DNA of 64,000 nt from Sinelater perroti (GCA_036346155.1 JARFIY010000158.1:7102501-7166500), one strand, 5' to 3'; positions 1 through 11,256 are shown, counted from the stretch's first letter. The notes: generated by a model from the sequence alone, not told the origin. Made by a program: numbers and translations.

Positions 1-429
1 CAATTTCTTATCTATCCGTAGTGTTCTACATTTGTTTTGCATATTTTAAATTTGTGCTTCCTTTTTTTGTTTGTTGTTATCTTACCTGTTATTTATTTGG
101 AACAAAGGCGGGTTTTGATCGTATATTCCCTGATGACCAATTTGCTGAGAAGTGAGTTCCATGCTTTGCACCATGTTATTATTACATTTCTGGTTGTGCG
201 GTTTGTTATTATTAATTGGTCCGACTAGGGTTTCCTTTATTTTTCTTTTCTAAGTATGTCATCCAAATAAATTCACTAATATATAGTGCAAAATTGAATA
301 AAGTGCCGAAAAGTTTTAAGTCGCCATATTGGATATGATAGCATCCACAAGCTGGCTCACAAACATCAAAAGGTAATTAAACAACAACGTTTTGATGTGT
401 TATTTATTTTTGTTTGCTTTACTTAGACA
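1..429. other. AT-rich stretch, nothing recognised
   Basis: No coding signal, inverted repeat or transposon protein could be recognised. A 63-codon open frame on the plus strand is hydrophobic and low in complexity and has no family resemblance. Confidence 0.4.
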
Positions 430-790
430 GCCACTCAGAGCCAATGTCGTTATGCCTGCTGCAAAAGAGCACCGCGACCGGCCCGACCGCGCTCTGGTAG
501 TTTAGCTTTAATAACCGACAAGGCAAAACCATTAGCTGCACTGTTGCGAGAGCCCTGCATTATTGAAGAGATAAACTGGAAGCATAAATTAATAAGGTAT
601 TAGATGCGGGTATTGTAATGCCGGCGGATTTCGCTAACAGTATTAGCATCAAGGCTAGATAATAGCGCGAAGCTTTGCACGGGTACATGGAGATGGCAAA
701 TTCGCTGCTAATTACGTAATTGGGGGCAGAGGGGCGCGAGTGGCAGCTCCTCACGTAACTGTCAAAATAATTGGATGCAACCACGTTTGC
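430..790. promoter_or_regulatory. CpG-rich non-coding island A
   Basis: This block is visibly richer in GC and CpG than its AT-rich flanks (for example gaccggcccgaccgcgctc and ggggcgcgagtggcagc). The GC words alternate with homeodomain-like cores such as taattacgtaatt and attaataag. No convincing protein reads through it. The mixed composition without transposon homology resembles conserved cis-regulatory DNA in insect introns. That is inference from composition only. Confidence 0.3.
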
Positions 791-949
791 TTGAAATTTG
801 ATAGCGTTAACCGGCGAAAATTATAGGTGTTTTTCATTTATCTTAAGTTAAACTATTACCGTGGTCTACTGACAAGAAAGAAATTAAAAAAAACAACAAA
901 TGTTTAAATAGCTTAATATGGCGGTAAAGATCTATACCACAAATTGACA

Positions 950-1560
950 ATTATTTCGAAGGAATGGAAAAATAGCATAACCATCGCTATATTTAAGAAA
1001 AGTGACAAGAATAACCAGATAATTATATTAAATTCCACAATAAAATTGTTTACTCGCACCATCGAAAACAATTCTAAAATACATCACAATTAATAAAGAG
1101 CAGCCGGAATTCAGAAGAAGCAGGTCTGTCATAGATGGCGTATTTTTATTACAAGAGGTCATAGAAAAGGTCATAGAATTCAGCGTTTATTTGTTTTATA
1201 GATTTGGCCAAAGTCTACGACCGAATTAGACTTCCAGATGTCTGAAAGAAGAAGATATTCCACTTGAAATAATTAAGATAATACAAGAGTTGAACACAAG
1301 TACGATGACAATGGTGTTAATCAATCACAGCTTGATAGAAGACATACCAGTGGCTACAAGAATACGACAGGACGACTTTCTAAGCACACTGCTGCTCAGT
1401 CTTGTGGTAGAATTATTGATAGTATCAAAACGGCCGGGCAAGAATATAAAGCTACTAAAGAAGAAATAAAAATACTTTGCTGCGCAGCCGAAGCAGCAAT
1501 AATATCTGAAAGTGAAGATGAATTAGAAAGATTATTTAGAATTTACACCTGATCGCTACA
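950..1560 (+). pseudogene. Decayed LINE reverse transcriptase relic
   Basis: Fragments of a non-LTR reverse transcriptase can be read on the plus strand across several frames. In order they are a palm-entry piece (FRRSRSVIDGVFLLQEVIEK), an IDLAKVYDRIRL piece equivalent to the IDxxKAFDR motif, a piece like IPVATRIRQDDFLS equivalent to GxRQGDxLSP, and a final AAIISESEDELERL piece. The catalytic YADD box is replaced by sequence reading CCAAEAA, so both aspartates are gone. Family resemblance is to arthropod LINEs of the RTE-like type. No ends or target-site duplications were recognised. Long dead. Confidence 0.6.
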
Positions 1561-1894
1561 AAATATAACATGGAAACATTGGTACACAAAAAACGCTGTA
1601 AATTGGCCATTTATTACTTTTCGCTTAATATTTCTTCGTCGCAAGCTTTCCCATTTATATATTTTTTATATATATTTTAAATATACATTTATTGCTAGAT
1701 CAACAATTATTTGTTATACATAGCCTAGGTAAAAGGTTTTGTGACATATTATAACGTAGAATATAAATATATTGTGATATAGTGCGACAAAATAATAAGC
1801 GCGGTGAATTCACACTTGGTTAATTTTGTCTATGGTTTGCTATAATTAGGTTCTGTTGTAATTAAACCTGGTGTAAATATTAGTTTAAAAGAGT
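1561..1894. other. AT-rich spacer
   Basis: No gene or repeat recognised. It lies between the RT relic and the 3' end of the first jockey-type element. Confidence 0.4.
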
Positions 1895-2253
1895 TGATGG
1901 AATTCCGCACTACAACATGCACTCACGTTTGGGATGAATTTTTCCGCACAGTTCTTGATGTATTGATCGATGGGTAAGATGCCGAGTTCTTCGTGTAGTT
2001 GCGTATTTCTAACGTACCACGGTGCGTTGACTATGATTCTTAGAACTTTGTTTTGGAGGCGTTGTATTTTCTGTATGTTAGTATTTGAGGTGTTGCACCA
2101 AACCGGTGATCCATATAGGACGAGAGATCGAATTAGGACTTTGTAGAGTAGCGTTGCGCATTCACTTTTTAGCGAGGATTTTCAGTTGATAAGTGGATAT
2201 AATTGTTGTAGTCTAGTGTAGCTTTGGGTAAGCTTCTGGTTTATGTGATACCC
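1895..2253 (-). pseudogene. Jockey RT carboxy-terminal relic
   Basis: Read on the minus strand, this stretch contains disconnected pieces of the region after the jockey polymerase domain (GSPVWC-like, NAPWYVRN-like and CMRKNSSQT-like pieces), in several frames. It continues the RT of the 1.9-5.6 kb element and contains no intact frame. Confidence 0.5.
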
Positions 2254-3049
2254 TCAGCTTAATCGAGTGTCAAGATATAATCCCAAGTATTTGACAGCAC
2301 TGTTATTGGGGTTCCAAGGTATTTCATTGTCTTCAATTTGTATGCAAGGAGGATTGTTGAGTTTTCTTATTGTAAAAATTTTGGTTTGGCATTTGTCAGG
2401 ATTTATTCTGATGTTCCAGGTTTTGAACCAAGTTAAAAGTTTGTCAGTTGCAGTCTTTAATTTAGAGATTGCTTCATTGAGGTTATCGGCTAGCGTAAAC
2501 ATAGAAGTGTCGTCTGCGAAGGTACCTATTGTAGCACCAGGCTTTGGTAAGTCAGACGTATATATGTTGAAGAGAATTAGCTCTAGGATACTGCCCTGAT
2601 TAAATTTTGGTGATTTCGGACAAGGTTGTGTTGATTTTGACAGCACATGTTCTGTTGCCTAGAAAGGATAATATGTTTGCTTTGAGATAAGCAGACATTG
2701 TAATAATTAGGATTTTCTTTTTGAGGCCTTCTATCCATACCCTGTCGAACGCCTGCGCGACATCGAGGAAGATTGCTACCGTGTATTGTTTACTGTTGAA
2801 CCCTCGTTCGATGAGCTGGTAATTCGTAGAATGGCCTTTCCTGAAGCCAAATTGATGTTTAGGTATTGTATTGTGATTTTCAATGTGCTTAAGTAGTCGA
2901 CTGTGGATTACTTTTTCGAAGAGCTTAGAAAGTGATGTCAATAGACTAATAGGTCTGTAGTTGCTTAATTTTTTTTTGTTTTTACCAGGTTTTGGGGTCA
3001 TTACGATGTGTGCATGCTTCCAGGTTTGTGGAAAGTAGCCCAGTCTCAT
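2254..3049 (-). pseudogene. Jockey reverse transcriptase, frameshifted
   Basis: RNA-directed DNA polymerase domain of a jockey-type element. The first open piece (2600-3049) has the entry motifs NYRPISLLTSLSKLFEK and FGFRKGHST and the palm motif FLDVAQAFDRVW. A frameshift near 2600-2646 leads into a second piece (2254-2646) with the catalytic box GTFADDTSMF and a KYLGLYLDTRL thumb-entry motif. The usual PQGSVLGP turn is degraded to NQGSILELIL. The FADD aspartates remain, but the frameshift and the missing downstream frame make it non-functional. It follows the endonuclease of the same element through a linker at about 3050-3457. Confidence 0.85.
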
Positions 3050-3457
3050 ACAGACGTTGAGTGTTGAACTTAGATAGGCTAACGTCTTCTTAGTGAAGTG
3101 TTTGAGGATATTGTTGGTGATTAAGTCATGTCCGGGAGATTTTTTATCTGGGAGGTTCTGTATGATGCTAAAGAGTTCATCGGGTGAAGTTGGTTGGATA
3201 CAGTCGGGTATAGGTACTCTACTTTCGATATCATTAATGACTTGCAGTTTGTGGGTGGGCGTGCAGGTGATTACAGGAGTAAAATTACTTTCAAGATTAT
3301 TGGCAAAAGCGGCTGCTTTTTCAAGATCTGTGGTATAGGTTATATTATTATTTTCGGAAGAAAATGAGGGGAGTTCTGCTTTTTGGTTCAGTATTTTTCT
3401 TGTAGTTTTCCATATATATAGGCCCCAGTCTCCCGTACTAAAGTCAGCTATATGCTT

Positions 3458-4490
3458 TTAGTATGCTGTGATTCTTAAGGTGTCTAACTCTAGTTTGATT
3501 CGGTGAGTTATGTTGTTTAGTCTGTTTTTGAGTTGGGGATCTCTAGTTCTTTGCCATTTTCGTCGAAGTTGACTTTTTGTTTTAATTGGGTCAACCACGT
3601 ATCTAGGAGGACTATAGTCAGTCTGATAAGTTCGTCTAGGAGTTGTTGTGGTGACAAGTCTAATAGTTTCCTCTATTGTTGAGGTAAGATGGCTTATGGC
3701 TACATCAATGTCTCTTTCAGTTTGAAGACTTGTTGGACAGTGTAGTTTACTATTCATCTGATCTTCAAATATGTTCCAATCTACTTTGCCATTGATTAGT
3801 TTTGGAATGGATTGCTTGATGATTAAAGCGTTCGTGAAAGATACAATAACAGGGAGGTAATCAGAATTTAGTTCAGTTATGACTCTTTGGTAGATTGGCT
3901 TATTAAATTTTTTTTGAAGAACTATGGCTAGAATATCAGGTTGGTGGTTAGCGCGATATGGGAAATAGGTGTATTCGTTAGGTGCCAAAATTTGGAAAGA
4001 GTTATTTGTGGCCAGGTTTTCAAGTTTGTTGCCTTCGGGGTTTGAAGCTCTACAACCCCACAGGGTGTTTTTGGCATTTAGGTCTCCAAGAATCAGCGTT
4101 GGTTCGGGCGTATCAAAAACTCTAATGATATGTTCCTCGATAAGCTTAATGCTGGGCTGCCTGTAAGCACTGATTATTGTGATGTTACTATGATCATCGA
4201 GTGTGGCTTTAATTGCAATCAACTCAATTTTTAAGTTGGGGATTTCGGGGAGTAGAGAATGCACGTATTTGTTTTTGATGAGTATCGTCACTCCACCAGC
4301 AGCTACTCTGGAGTTTCGATCTTTACGATGTGTGTTATAACCTGGTATTTGGAATTTGATGGCCTGATCTAGATGTGTTTCCGATATGCAAGCGATGTCT
4401 ACGTAGTATCTTGCTAGAAAGCTAAAAAGTAGTGAGCGTTGGTTTGATCATGCCATTAGCGTTCCAGTTAAGGATGGTTAAGTTTGGTAT
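3458..4490 (-). pseudogene. Jockey apurinic-like endonuclease, broken
   Basis: Exonuclease-endonuclease-phosphatase domain that nicks target DNA to prime reverse transcription. The start ILNWNANG is readable near 4475 in another frame, and the main open piece runs 4291-3458. Visible motifs are TILIKNK, ISAYRQP, ILGDLNAKNTLWGC and NQPDIL-like (ANHQPDILAI). The usual catalytic SDH motif reads SDYLPV, so the histidine is replaced. The tail RRKWQRTRDPQLKNRLN is the usual linker before the RT. At least one frameshift lies near 4300. Confidence 0.85.
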
Positions 4491-4503
4491 CGTTTTTCTA
4501 CGA

Positions 4504-5560
4504 TTATGGCCCATTGATGAGCATGGGTAGGAGAGTGTTGATAATGAAAGTTTTGATTTGACTGAGATATGTCGTAATGAGATCAAGTAGAGTTTGGATA
4601 ATGTTGTTTGGTATTGAGGGTGGTAGGAGTAGGAGTAGTGTCAGAGAAGTTAGGTTACTCTTGAGTTTGTCTGCAAAAGTCTGCGTGCTGTTCACATACG
4701 AGTTAATTGGTTGGGTTCTTTTACATTGTTTTAACAAGTCAATATGGCGAGGACAGCCGCGATAATTTGCGCTATGATCGCCTCCACAGTTAACGCATTT
4801 GGGTGGATCACTGGGTTTCTTATGACAGTCTGTATGTAAGTGGTTCCCTGCGCATTTTACGCATTCTGGTCTTAAATTATAGTAGTTTTTTGTATGGCCA
4901 TACTGATGGCACCTATGGCACTGGGAAATGTTTTTGGGTTTTCTTCTGGCCTCTACTGTTACAATGGAGTGAAACATTGATTTTAGCGAGTAAATTCTTT
5001 TTGCTTGTTCGTTATTGGTTAATTCTAATGCACAAACTGGCAGGGGCTTTCTATCTTTTGTGTACAGGCGTGTTACTTTAGTTATTGGTACTTGACTGAT
5101 TAGCTCCTTTTTTAGTTCATCATCAGTGAGGGATAATGGAACGTTTTTAATAACTACAGCTATTGGTTTATCATTGGGATTTGGGTAGGTGTGATATTGA
5201 ATTTTGTTTTTTTGTGAAGTATTTTGTTAATATTTGAAAGTCTTCTATTTTGTTAGATTGATGCGTAGTGTAGTTGTATTATATGTAGTAGTAAAAGCTC
5301 CCGTTGTTTTGCTTTTTATATCTTCAATTAGGGCTATGTGGTTTATGGAATTCGCTAAGTGGATTGGTAGAATTTTTGCGTTAGATGTTGTTGTTTCTGA
5401 TTGTGTATTATCTTCTACTTCTGATGCGTTTTGTTGGAGGATTCGCCATCGATTAGTTTGTTTTCCAGGCTTGCTGGTAGATAATATTTGTTGTTGCCTA
5501 ATAAGTCTTGAGAAGACCATGCGAAATGCTTTTGAACGTCGTTAATTAGCGGTGAGAGAT
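4504..5560 (-). pseudogene. Jockey ORF1 (gag-like zinc-knuckle protein), broken
   Basis: Nucleic-acid-binding ORF1 of the same element. The N-terminal piece (5245-5520) is serine- and threonine-rich and followed by an IEDFQIL-like segment. The C-terminal piece (4504-4977) carries three cysteine clusters: CHRCHQYGHTKNYY, CVKCAGNHLHTDC and CVNCGGDHSANYRGC. In the first knuckle the final cysteine is replaced by tyrosine. The middle (about 4978-5240) reads in other frames, so at least two frameshifts are present. It ends just upstream of the endonuclease frame, as in jockey elements. Confidence 0.8.
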
Positions 5561-5725
5561 GATCATGATTCGCTTAGCAGGCGCGCGATTATTCATTTTG
5601 GTTTCATTGCAGGAATGTTTACGTTGACGATAAGTAAAATAAATTTTACTTACAATCTTTGCTACGGATAGCCTTGAAGGTCAAGCTTATCGCACCGATA
5701 ACAGACAGGCCAAGAACGCCTGCAC
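5561..5725. other. Short spacer between two LINEs
   Basis: No homology recognised. It separates the 5' end of the jockey-type element from the truncated 3' side of the older LINE that begins near 5726. Confidence 0.4.
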
Positions 5726-5729
5726 TACA

Positions 5730-5992
5730 TCACTGCTCGTACTCGACTAGGAATGCTAAGTACAGTTTTGTGTTTCTCAGTCTGCTTTCCTCTATCAACT
5801 GTTTTATTATAAAAATATCATCCTGCACGCCGCGTCCTTTTCTGAAACCATTCTGTGCCTCTGCCAGTTGTTTTTCCACAATACTCTTAAGTCTTTTTTC
5901 GTACAGCTTAGAAACAACCTTAAATATAGTAATGCCTCTATAGTTATCGCAATCCCTGCTATTGCTCTTATTAAATATTGATATAATTATTC
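5730..5992 (-). pseudogene. RT fragment of the older LINE, 3' side of the insertion
   Basis: The open frame reads GIIISIFNKSN, then DCDNYRGITIFKVVSKLYEK, NGFRKGRGVQDDIF and LYLAFLVEYEQ. These are the finger and palm-entry motifs of a LINE reverse transcriptase. The N-terminal continuation (VPNDWKMG) lies 3.3 kb away at 9296-9335. Removing the intervening RTE element and one copy of its 10-bp duplication rejoins the frame exactly at the WKMGIIISIF motif. The catalytic DD box is absent because the fragment ends first. Confidence 0.85.
5983..5992. repeat. Target-site duplication, left copy
   Basis: The 10-bp word ataattattc recurs at 9286-9295 and flanks the RTE-type element. Across the junction the interrupted older RT frame is restored, which supports a real duplication. 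Confidence 0.85.
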
Positions 5993-6417
5993 TCCCGTGT
6001 GGGGTTGCTGGTCCCCCATCGGACACCTCCCTAGGTGGCGGATAGGGGGATGCTCGTTAGATATGACGGGTACCGGGGAAATAAAATACCCGGGGTGGAC
6101 CAAAACCAGCAACAACCGAATGACTGCCGGTATAAGTAGTTCCCTCCTTACTGGTCAACAGCTTCGGGTGGAAGAACCATGGGAGTAGGACACCCTTTTG
6201 TCCTGAGGTCGAGAAATTGGCCTTGAAGGCAGATGAACTAGATATGGTCAATGGCATAAGGATGCAAAAGGCAAGGGGAAACCGTTGCATTATATAGATC
6301 CCTAGGGATTCCCAAGAAAAACCACCATGGAGAATCAGCATGAAGTAATGGCCCTGAGTGCCCGGCGTCCCTTGAATGGGACAGGGTGCGAAGAATCTCG
6401 GCGGACCCAAAAGTGAC

Positions 6418-7697
6418 AATTCAAAGAATAGGGACATGGAATGTCCGGACTATGTACGAGGCAGGAAATTAAGGAATATAAGTAACGAAATGAAGAGAAA
6501 TAAAATTGATATACTAGGCGTTAGCGAAGCTAAATGGACAGGAAGCGGAAAGTTACAATCAAACGACACCGTTATATATTACTCTGGCAGAAATGATAAT
6601 GTTCATCAAAAGGAGTAGCTATATTAATTGATAGAAAATCAGTGATGCAGTCATAAATTTTGTTCCTTACTCTGATCGTGTGATAATGATACAAATGAGA
6701 GGCGAACCAATAAATATAAATCTTATACAAGTATACGCCTACAGCGGATGCAAATGATGAGGAAGTTGAAGAATTTTATACACAGATAAAAGACTTGACA
6801 CGATGTCTCAAGAAACACGAAGTTAATGTTATTATGGGCGATTATAACGCCAAGATAGGTAAAGGTAGAATAAACGATATAGTAGGAGAATATGGACTGG
6901 GTCAGAGAAACGAACGAGGTGAAAGGCTAATTCAATTTTGTGAAGAGGAAAACATGATCGTCACAAATACCTGGTTCCAGTTACCACCAAGAAGGCTCTA
7001 TACATGGAGATCGCCTCAAGATAATAACGAAAGGATAGTGAGAAATCAAATAGATTTTATTCTAATTAATAAACGTTTTAGAAATAGCGTTAAAAGTGCA
7101 AAGACCTACCCTGGAGCTGATGCTGACTCCGACCATAATCTCTTAATAGCAAATATAAGAATAAAACTAAGAGCGCTACGAAAATCTACCCATACTACCA
7201 ACATCAATATAAATGACATCAAAAACTCTGAAGTGAAAGAAAAACTACAGTGTAAATTAAATAAGGAGCTAAAGAAAATAAACATGAATGAAGACACGGC
7301 AGAGGAAAACTGGGGTAAAATAAGAAGAACTATAGATCAAATCTCTAAGGAAGTCTTAGTACCACATAGAAAAGAAACGAAAAAAGAATGGATGACAAAG
7401 GAAATAATAGATTTATTAGAAAAGCGGCGACGGCTTAAAAATACGGACGAAATGAGATACCAAGAGATAAAGCTAAAATTACGAAGGAAAATTAAGGAAG
7501 CTAAGGAGAACTGGATGCAGGACAGATGTAAAGAAATAGAAGAATTACAAACCAAACATGATGAATTTAATTTACATAAAAGATTGAAGGAAGTAACTGG
7601 TAATGTAAAACGTAAGATACCCTGCATACTTAAAACCGCAGATAATAAATTAGTATTAGATCCGGCAGACAGAGTAAAATGTGGAAACCTATATTAA
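6418..7697 (+). pseudogene. RTE endonuclease, frameshifted
   Basis: Apurinic-type endonuclease of the RTE element. The domain begins RIGTWNVRTMYEAGKLRNI (about 6425) and runs through ILGVSEAKWTGSG. It then shifts frame near 6610-6740, where an IQVYA-like piece remains visible. From 6795 it is open: VIMGDYNAKIGKG, GLGQRNERGERL, TWRSPQDN and NQIDFILINKRF. The catalytic-type motif DADSDHNLLIA is intact. A lysine- and glutamate-rich linker leads to the RT. Frames change at least twice within the domain, so no single protein can be made. Confidence 0.9.
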
Positions 7698-9261
7698 AAC
7701 CTTATTTGATGATAATAGGGCCGATATAAATATAGGAAAAGATACAGAAGCAAATATGGAAGGCCCAGAAATATTACAGTCAGAGGTCGACTATGTTTTG
7801 CGAATGGCTAAAACTAATAAAGCTGCTGGTCCAGATGAAATCCCGTCAGAAATCCTCAAGTTATTTGATGAAGAAAATTCACGTTTGCTAACGAATATGT
7901 TTAATCAAATATATAACACTGGAAATATACCCGCAGATTGGCTCAAATCTACATTTATTCCGATCCCGAAGAAAAATAACCCAACATCATGTAACGATTT
8001 TAGACTAATTAGCCTAATGAGTCACGCACTAAAGCTATTACTAAGAATCATACAAAATAGAATATACAGAAAATGTGACATGATGGTGGCCAATTCTCAG
8101 TTTGGATTTAGAAGCGGTCTAGGGACTCGAGAACCACTATTCAGTATGAACACCTTACTGCAGAAGTGCAGAGAATACCAAAAACAACCTTCGTCTGCTT
8201 TATAGATTTTGAGAAGGCCTTTGACCGAGTTCAGCACAATAAACTTATACAATCGTTGGCTAAAATAGGACTTGACGACAAAGACGTAAGATTAGTTAAA
8301 AACTTATACTGGAATCAGACCGCGGTAGTACGAACAGAAGATGGCGAAACGAATGAGATTAAAATTAAACCCGGAGTGAGACAAGGGTGTGTTCTATCGC
8401 CACTCCTGTTTAATGTATACTCAGAACAAATTTTTCAAAATGCAGTTTGGGAAGCAACAGAAGGAATAAAAATAAATGGTGAGATCATCAACAACATCCG
8501 ATACGCTGATGATACTGCGGTGTTGGCTGAAAATATGGAAGATCTACAAAATCTCTTGACAAGAATAAATGAGGAATATGAGGAAGCAGGACTGAGTATG
8601 AATATTAAGAAAACCAAGTTTATGGTCATTAGCAAAGAGCCTGTTGGTCGAGTTCGAATTACAGTAAATAATAGGTCAATTGAAAGAGTCTTCAAATACA
8701 AATATCTAGGCTGTTGGATAAATGCAGAATTAGATCCGGATGATGAAATAAAAGTAAGAATCGAAATTGCAAGAAACGCATTTATAAAATTCAGAAGTAT
8801 GCTGTGTAATAAAGGCCTAAATCTATCAATCCGTATAAAATTTGTAAAGTGTTATGTGTGGTCTATTTTATTGTATGGCGTTGAAGTATGGACCCTAAAG
8901 AAAGCTATAATGAAGAAAATCGAAGCATTTGAGATGTGGATATTCAGAAGGATGCTGAAGATGCCGTGGGTAGAAAGAGTAAGCAATATCGAAGTATTAC
9001 GCAGAATTGGTAGAGAAAGAGAATTACTGACTACAATTAAAATGAGAAAAACATCATATTTTGGGCATATTCTAAGAAATAATAAATACAATATACCGCA
9101 GCTTATAATCAAAGGAAAAATTTAGGGAAAGAAAGGTGTCGGTCGAAAACGTTTATCGTGGATGAGAAACATCAGAGCGTGGACTAACATGAGCGTTGAG
9201 CAACTGTTCCGAGCTGCCATGGATCGTCAACAATTTCACCAGGTGGTCGCCAACCTCTAAT
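7681..9261 (+). pseudogene. RTE reverse transcriptase, frameshifted
   Basis: Reverse transcriptase in two overlapping frames (7681-8205 and 8166-9125) plus a C-terminal tail read in frame after a stop near 9123. Motifs in order: KAAGPDEIPSEILK, FIPIPKKNNP, FGFRSGLGTREP, CFIDFEKAFDRV, GVRQGCVLSPLLFNVY, IRYADDTAVLAENM with both catalytic aspartates, and KYLGCWIN. The tail motifs RRMLKMPWVERV, YFGHILRN and LFRAAMDRQQF are typical of RTE elements. Only two frame disruptions and one stop separate it from a continuous polymerase frame. Confidence 0.9.
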
Positions 9262-9285
9262 TAGAGAAGGCATTAAAGAAGAAGA

Positions 9286-9295
9286 ATAATTATTC
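9286..9295. repeat. Target-site duplication, right copy
   Basis: Second copy of ataattattc, directly after the GAA-rich 3' tail of the RTE-type element. Confidence 0.85.
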
Positions 9296-9658
9296 CCATT
9301 TTCCAATCATTGGGCACTATCCCTGAGTTTTAGGCCTTGTTAAGAAGTTTTGTGATCATTTTTGTACTTTGTTGTCCTAGATCCTTTAACATATCTATGC
9401 GTAATACTGTCGTGTGCTACTAATTTTCCTTTTTTCTTATATTTTATTGTCTCGATAACTTCTTGTATTTGTATATTTTAATCTTTCTCCTATGGTGCAG
9501 TGTATAATCTTTCTTCGATAGGTAGTTTGTCTTGATTTTCTGTTTTTAAAAATCTCCTCTTTTCCATTACTTTAACTTCATCTATAATTATGCTATTATC
9601 TTTGGCTTTTATTTGTTTTAAATTCTAATTTTTTCTTTTTATTAGATTTTCAGTACCT
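9296..9658 (-). pseudogene. Older LINE RT, 5' side of the insertion
   Basis: Minus-strand continuation of the RT interrupted at 5993. The readable end nearest the insertion is SGIVPNDWKMG. The rest, toward 9658, is degraded linker between endonuclease and RT, with stops. The mariner relative interrupts it at about 9659. Confidence 0.7.
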
Positions 9659-9660
9659 TA

Positions 9661-9680
9661 TACAGGGTGGCACGTAAACA
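9661..9680 (+). repeat. Left terminal inverted repeat
   Basis: The word tacagggtggcacgtaaac matches the reverse complement of the right end near 10938-10956 (tacagagtggcgcgtaaaa) with a few mismatches. This gives the element boundary at a TA site. Confidence 0.85.
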
Positions 9681-9774
9681 CGAGATCTTTGGAACGGTGG
9701 TTGTTGGGATGGTCACACTGGGTAACCCCCCCTCCGACCTCATGTTCCGATCCATCGAAACCTAGTTAGTTGTC

Positions 9775-10863
9775 ATGAAGCGTTGGACCGACTCACAAAG
9801 CGCTTTCGTTGTCAAAGCGTATTACACTTTAAACGGTAGTGTCGTAGCTGTGCAACGGGCATTTCTGAGGCATTTTCATCTTCGTGCTACCGACCGAGTT
9901 TCCATCTCGTATTCGGTTTGTGAGTTTCACGCTTTGAGAAACAGGTTCTGCTTTGAACCGAAGACCTGCAGGCTGTCTGAGTTCCGCCAGAACACCTGAG
10001 ACAGTGGCAGCTATGAGAGGCGCTTTTTTGCAAAACTCGAACCGGTCTGCACGGAGACATGAGCAAACCTTGAACTGTCTCGTCGTTCCCTCGGCTGAAT
10101 TTTGCGCAGTGACAAACTTTCACCCCTATAAAATTCAAATTGTTCAGCAGTTGCTGCCTACTGATTACACAAAAAGGTTAGCATTTGCAGAAAGGTTATT
10201 AGAGATGATTGCCGATGACCGCACTTTCGTGGAAAATTTATAGATGTCAGATGAAGCCCACTTCTACCTTGACGGCAGTGTCAATAAACAAAACTGCCGA
10301 TATTGGTCCGATACCAATCCACAACTGTTGCATCAACGCCCTTTACACAGCCAAAAAATTACGGCTTGGTACACCATTTTTTCGCACGAAATAATCTTTA
10401 TTTCTTTGAGGATGACGCGGGTAACGCAGTAACTGCCAATTCTTCACGATATGTGACAATGATTGAAAATTTCCTCACTCAAAAACTTGGGATGAACTAC
10501 CCCGTGGATGAAAACACTTGGTTTCAACATGAGGGCGCCACTTCCCACACTGCTCGAGCCTCTATTGCCGCTGTTCGCGCAGTTTTTGGAAATCGCGTAA
10601 TTTCTCGATTTGGTGATGTTGAATGGCCGCCAAGGTCACCTAATTTAACTGCTTGCGAATTTTTATTTTGGGGTAACCTCAAAGCTAAAGTTTTCTCCCA
10701 CATAATTCACACGATTGATGAACTGAAGGCGAGAATATGTCGGGAAATTAATGCGATTCCTACCGGCCTACTGGAACGGGTGGCACAAAATTTGATCAGC
10801 AGAATGGAGGAGCGCGTGGCCAAAAACAGAGGACATTTGGCTAATGTAATTTTCAGATCGTAA
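9775..10863 (+). pseudogene. Mariner-like transposase with altered catalytic residues
   Basis: Cut-and-paste transposase. The N-terminal helix-turn-helix region (from 9775) shows FVVKAYYTLNGSV and QRAFLRHF, as in the DUF4817-type DNA-binding domain. A linker piece SARTPETVAAM and SARRHEQ lies near 9970-10060 in another frame. The catalytic part begins MSDEAHFYLDG at 10244, after a stop at 10241. The first Asp (10250-10252) is present. The second position reads FQHEGATSHTA, Glu in place of the usual Asp (10531-10533). The third reads NLTACEF, again Glu (10657-10659). Spacing between the last two is 41 residues, as in the DD41D (rosa-like) group. A frameshift lies near 10385. Inactive. Confidence 0.85.
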
Positions 10864-10937
10864 AAATTTAGCTCTGTGAATATTTTTTAAATACAATTTT
10901 CTTTAAATTCCGAAATTTTCATTTTAAAAAGTTCCAT

Positions 10938-10958
10938 TTTTACGCGCCACTCTGTATA
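10938..10958 (-). repeat. Right terminal inverted repeat
   Basis: Reads ttttacgcgccactctgta followed by TA, inverted relative to the left end at 9661. Confidence 0.85.
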
Positions 10959-11256
10959 ATAAGTTCTGGTTTGTATGGCTGCTTTTTCCATTTTCCTTTC
11001 AAAATCTTCCCATGTTTACTGTTTTGCCTGTAAAACCATTTGTTTCACTATTTTACTTTTATACGTTGCTCTTTCTGTTTTTCATACTTTGCCGCTGATC
11101 TATTATCTAAGTATTGCTGCCATAGTATTTTCTTAATCTTTATTTCAAGTTGTATTTCTCGACTCCACCATCGGGTTTGTGTTTTTTATAATATATAATT
11201 TATTACTGTGGTGCTACACGTTTCCATTGCTGTTAGAATGATATGTTTAAGAAGTT

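Larger units (their letters stand above)
1895..5560 (-). mobile_element. Jockey-type LINE, near complete but broken
   Basis: A minus-strand non-LTR retrotransposon with the jockey layout: a gag-like ORF1 (4504-5560) with zinc knuckles, then apurinic endonuclease (3458-4490), then reverse transcriptase (2254-3340), then a short 3' region ending near 1895. All three parts are broken by frameshifts or stops. The reading order and the endonuclease opening ILNWNANG are typical of jockey elements. I did not find a clear poly-A tail or target-site duplication, so both ends are approximate. Confidence 0.85.
5993..9285 (+). mobile_element. RTE-type LINE, full-length insertion, frameshifted
   Basis: A plus-strand LINE with a 5' leader of about 420 bp, a single endonuclease-RT coding region broken into frames by indels, and a short 3' end running into a GAA-rich tail (aaagaagaagaa). 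It is bounded by 10-bp direct repeats (5983-5992 and 9286-9295) and lies inside an older LINE RT. The protein resembles insect RTE elements often annotated as craniofacial-development-protein-2-like endonuclease-RT. It is probably the youngest element here, because its RT motifs are well preserved. Confidence 0.9.
9661..10958 (+). mobile_element. Mariner-superfamily element, DD41D-like
   Basis: A 1.3-kb DNA transposon with terminal inverted repeats: left tacagggtggcacgtaaa at 9661 and right ttttacgcgccactctgta near 10938-10956. TA dinucleotides flank it (TATA at both ends), as expected for Tc1/mariner insertion. One transposase relic fills the interior in the plus direction. It sits in the older minus-strand LINE, whose sequence resumes on both sides. 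Confidence 0.88.
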
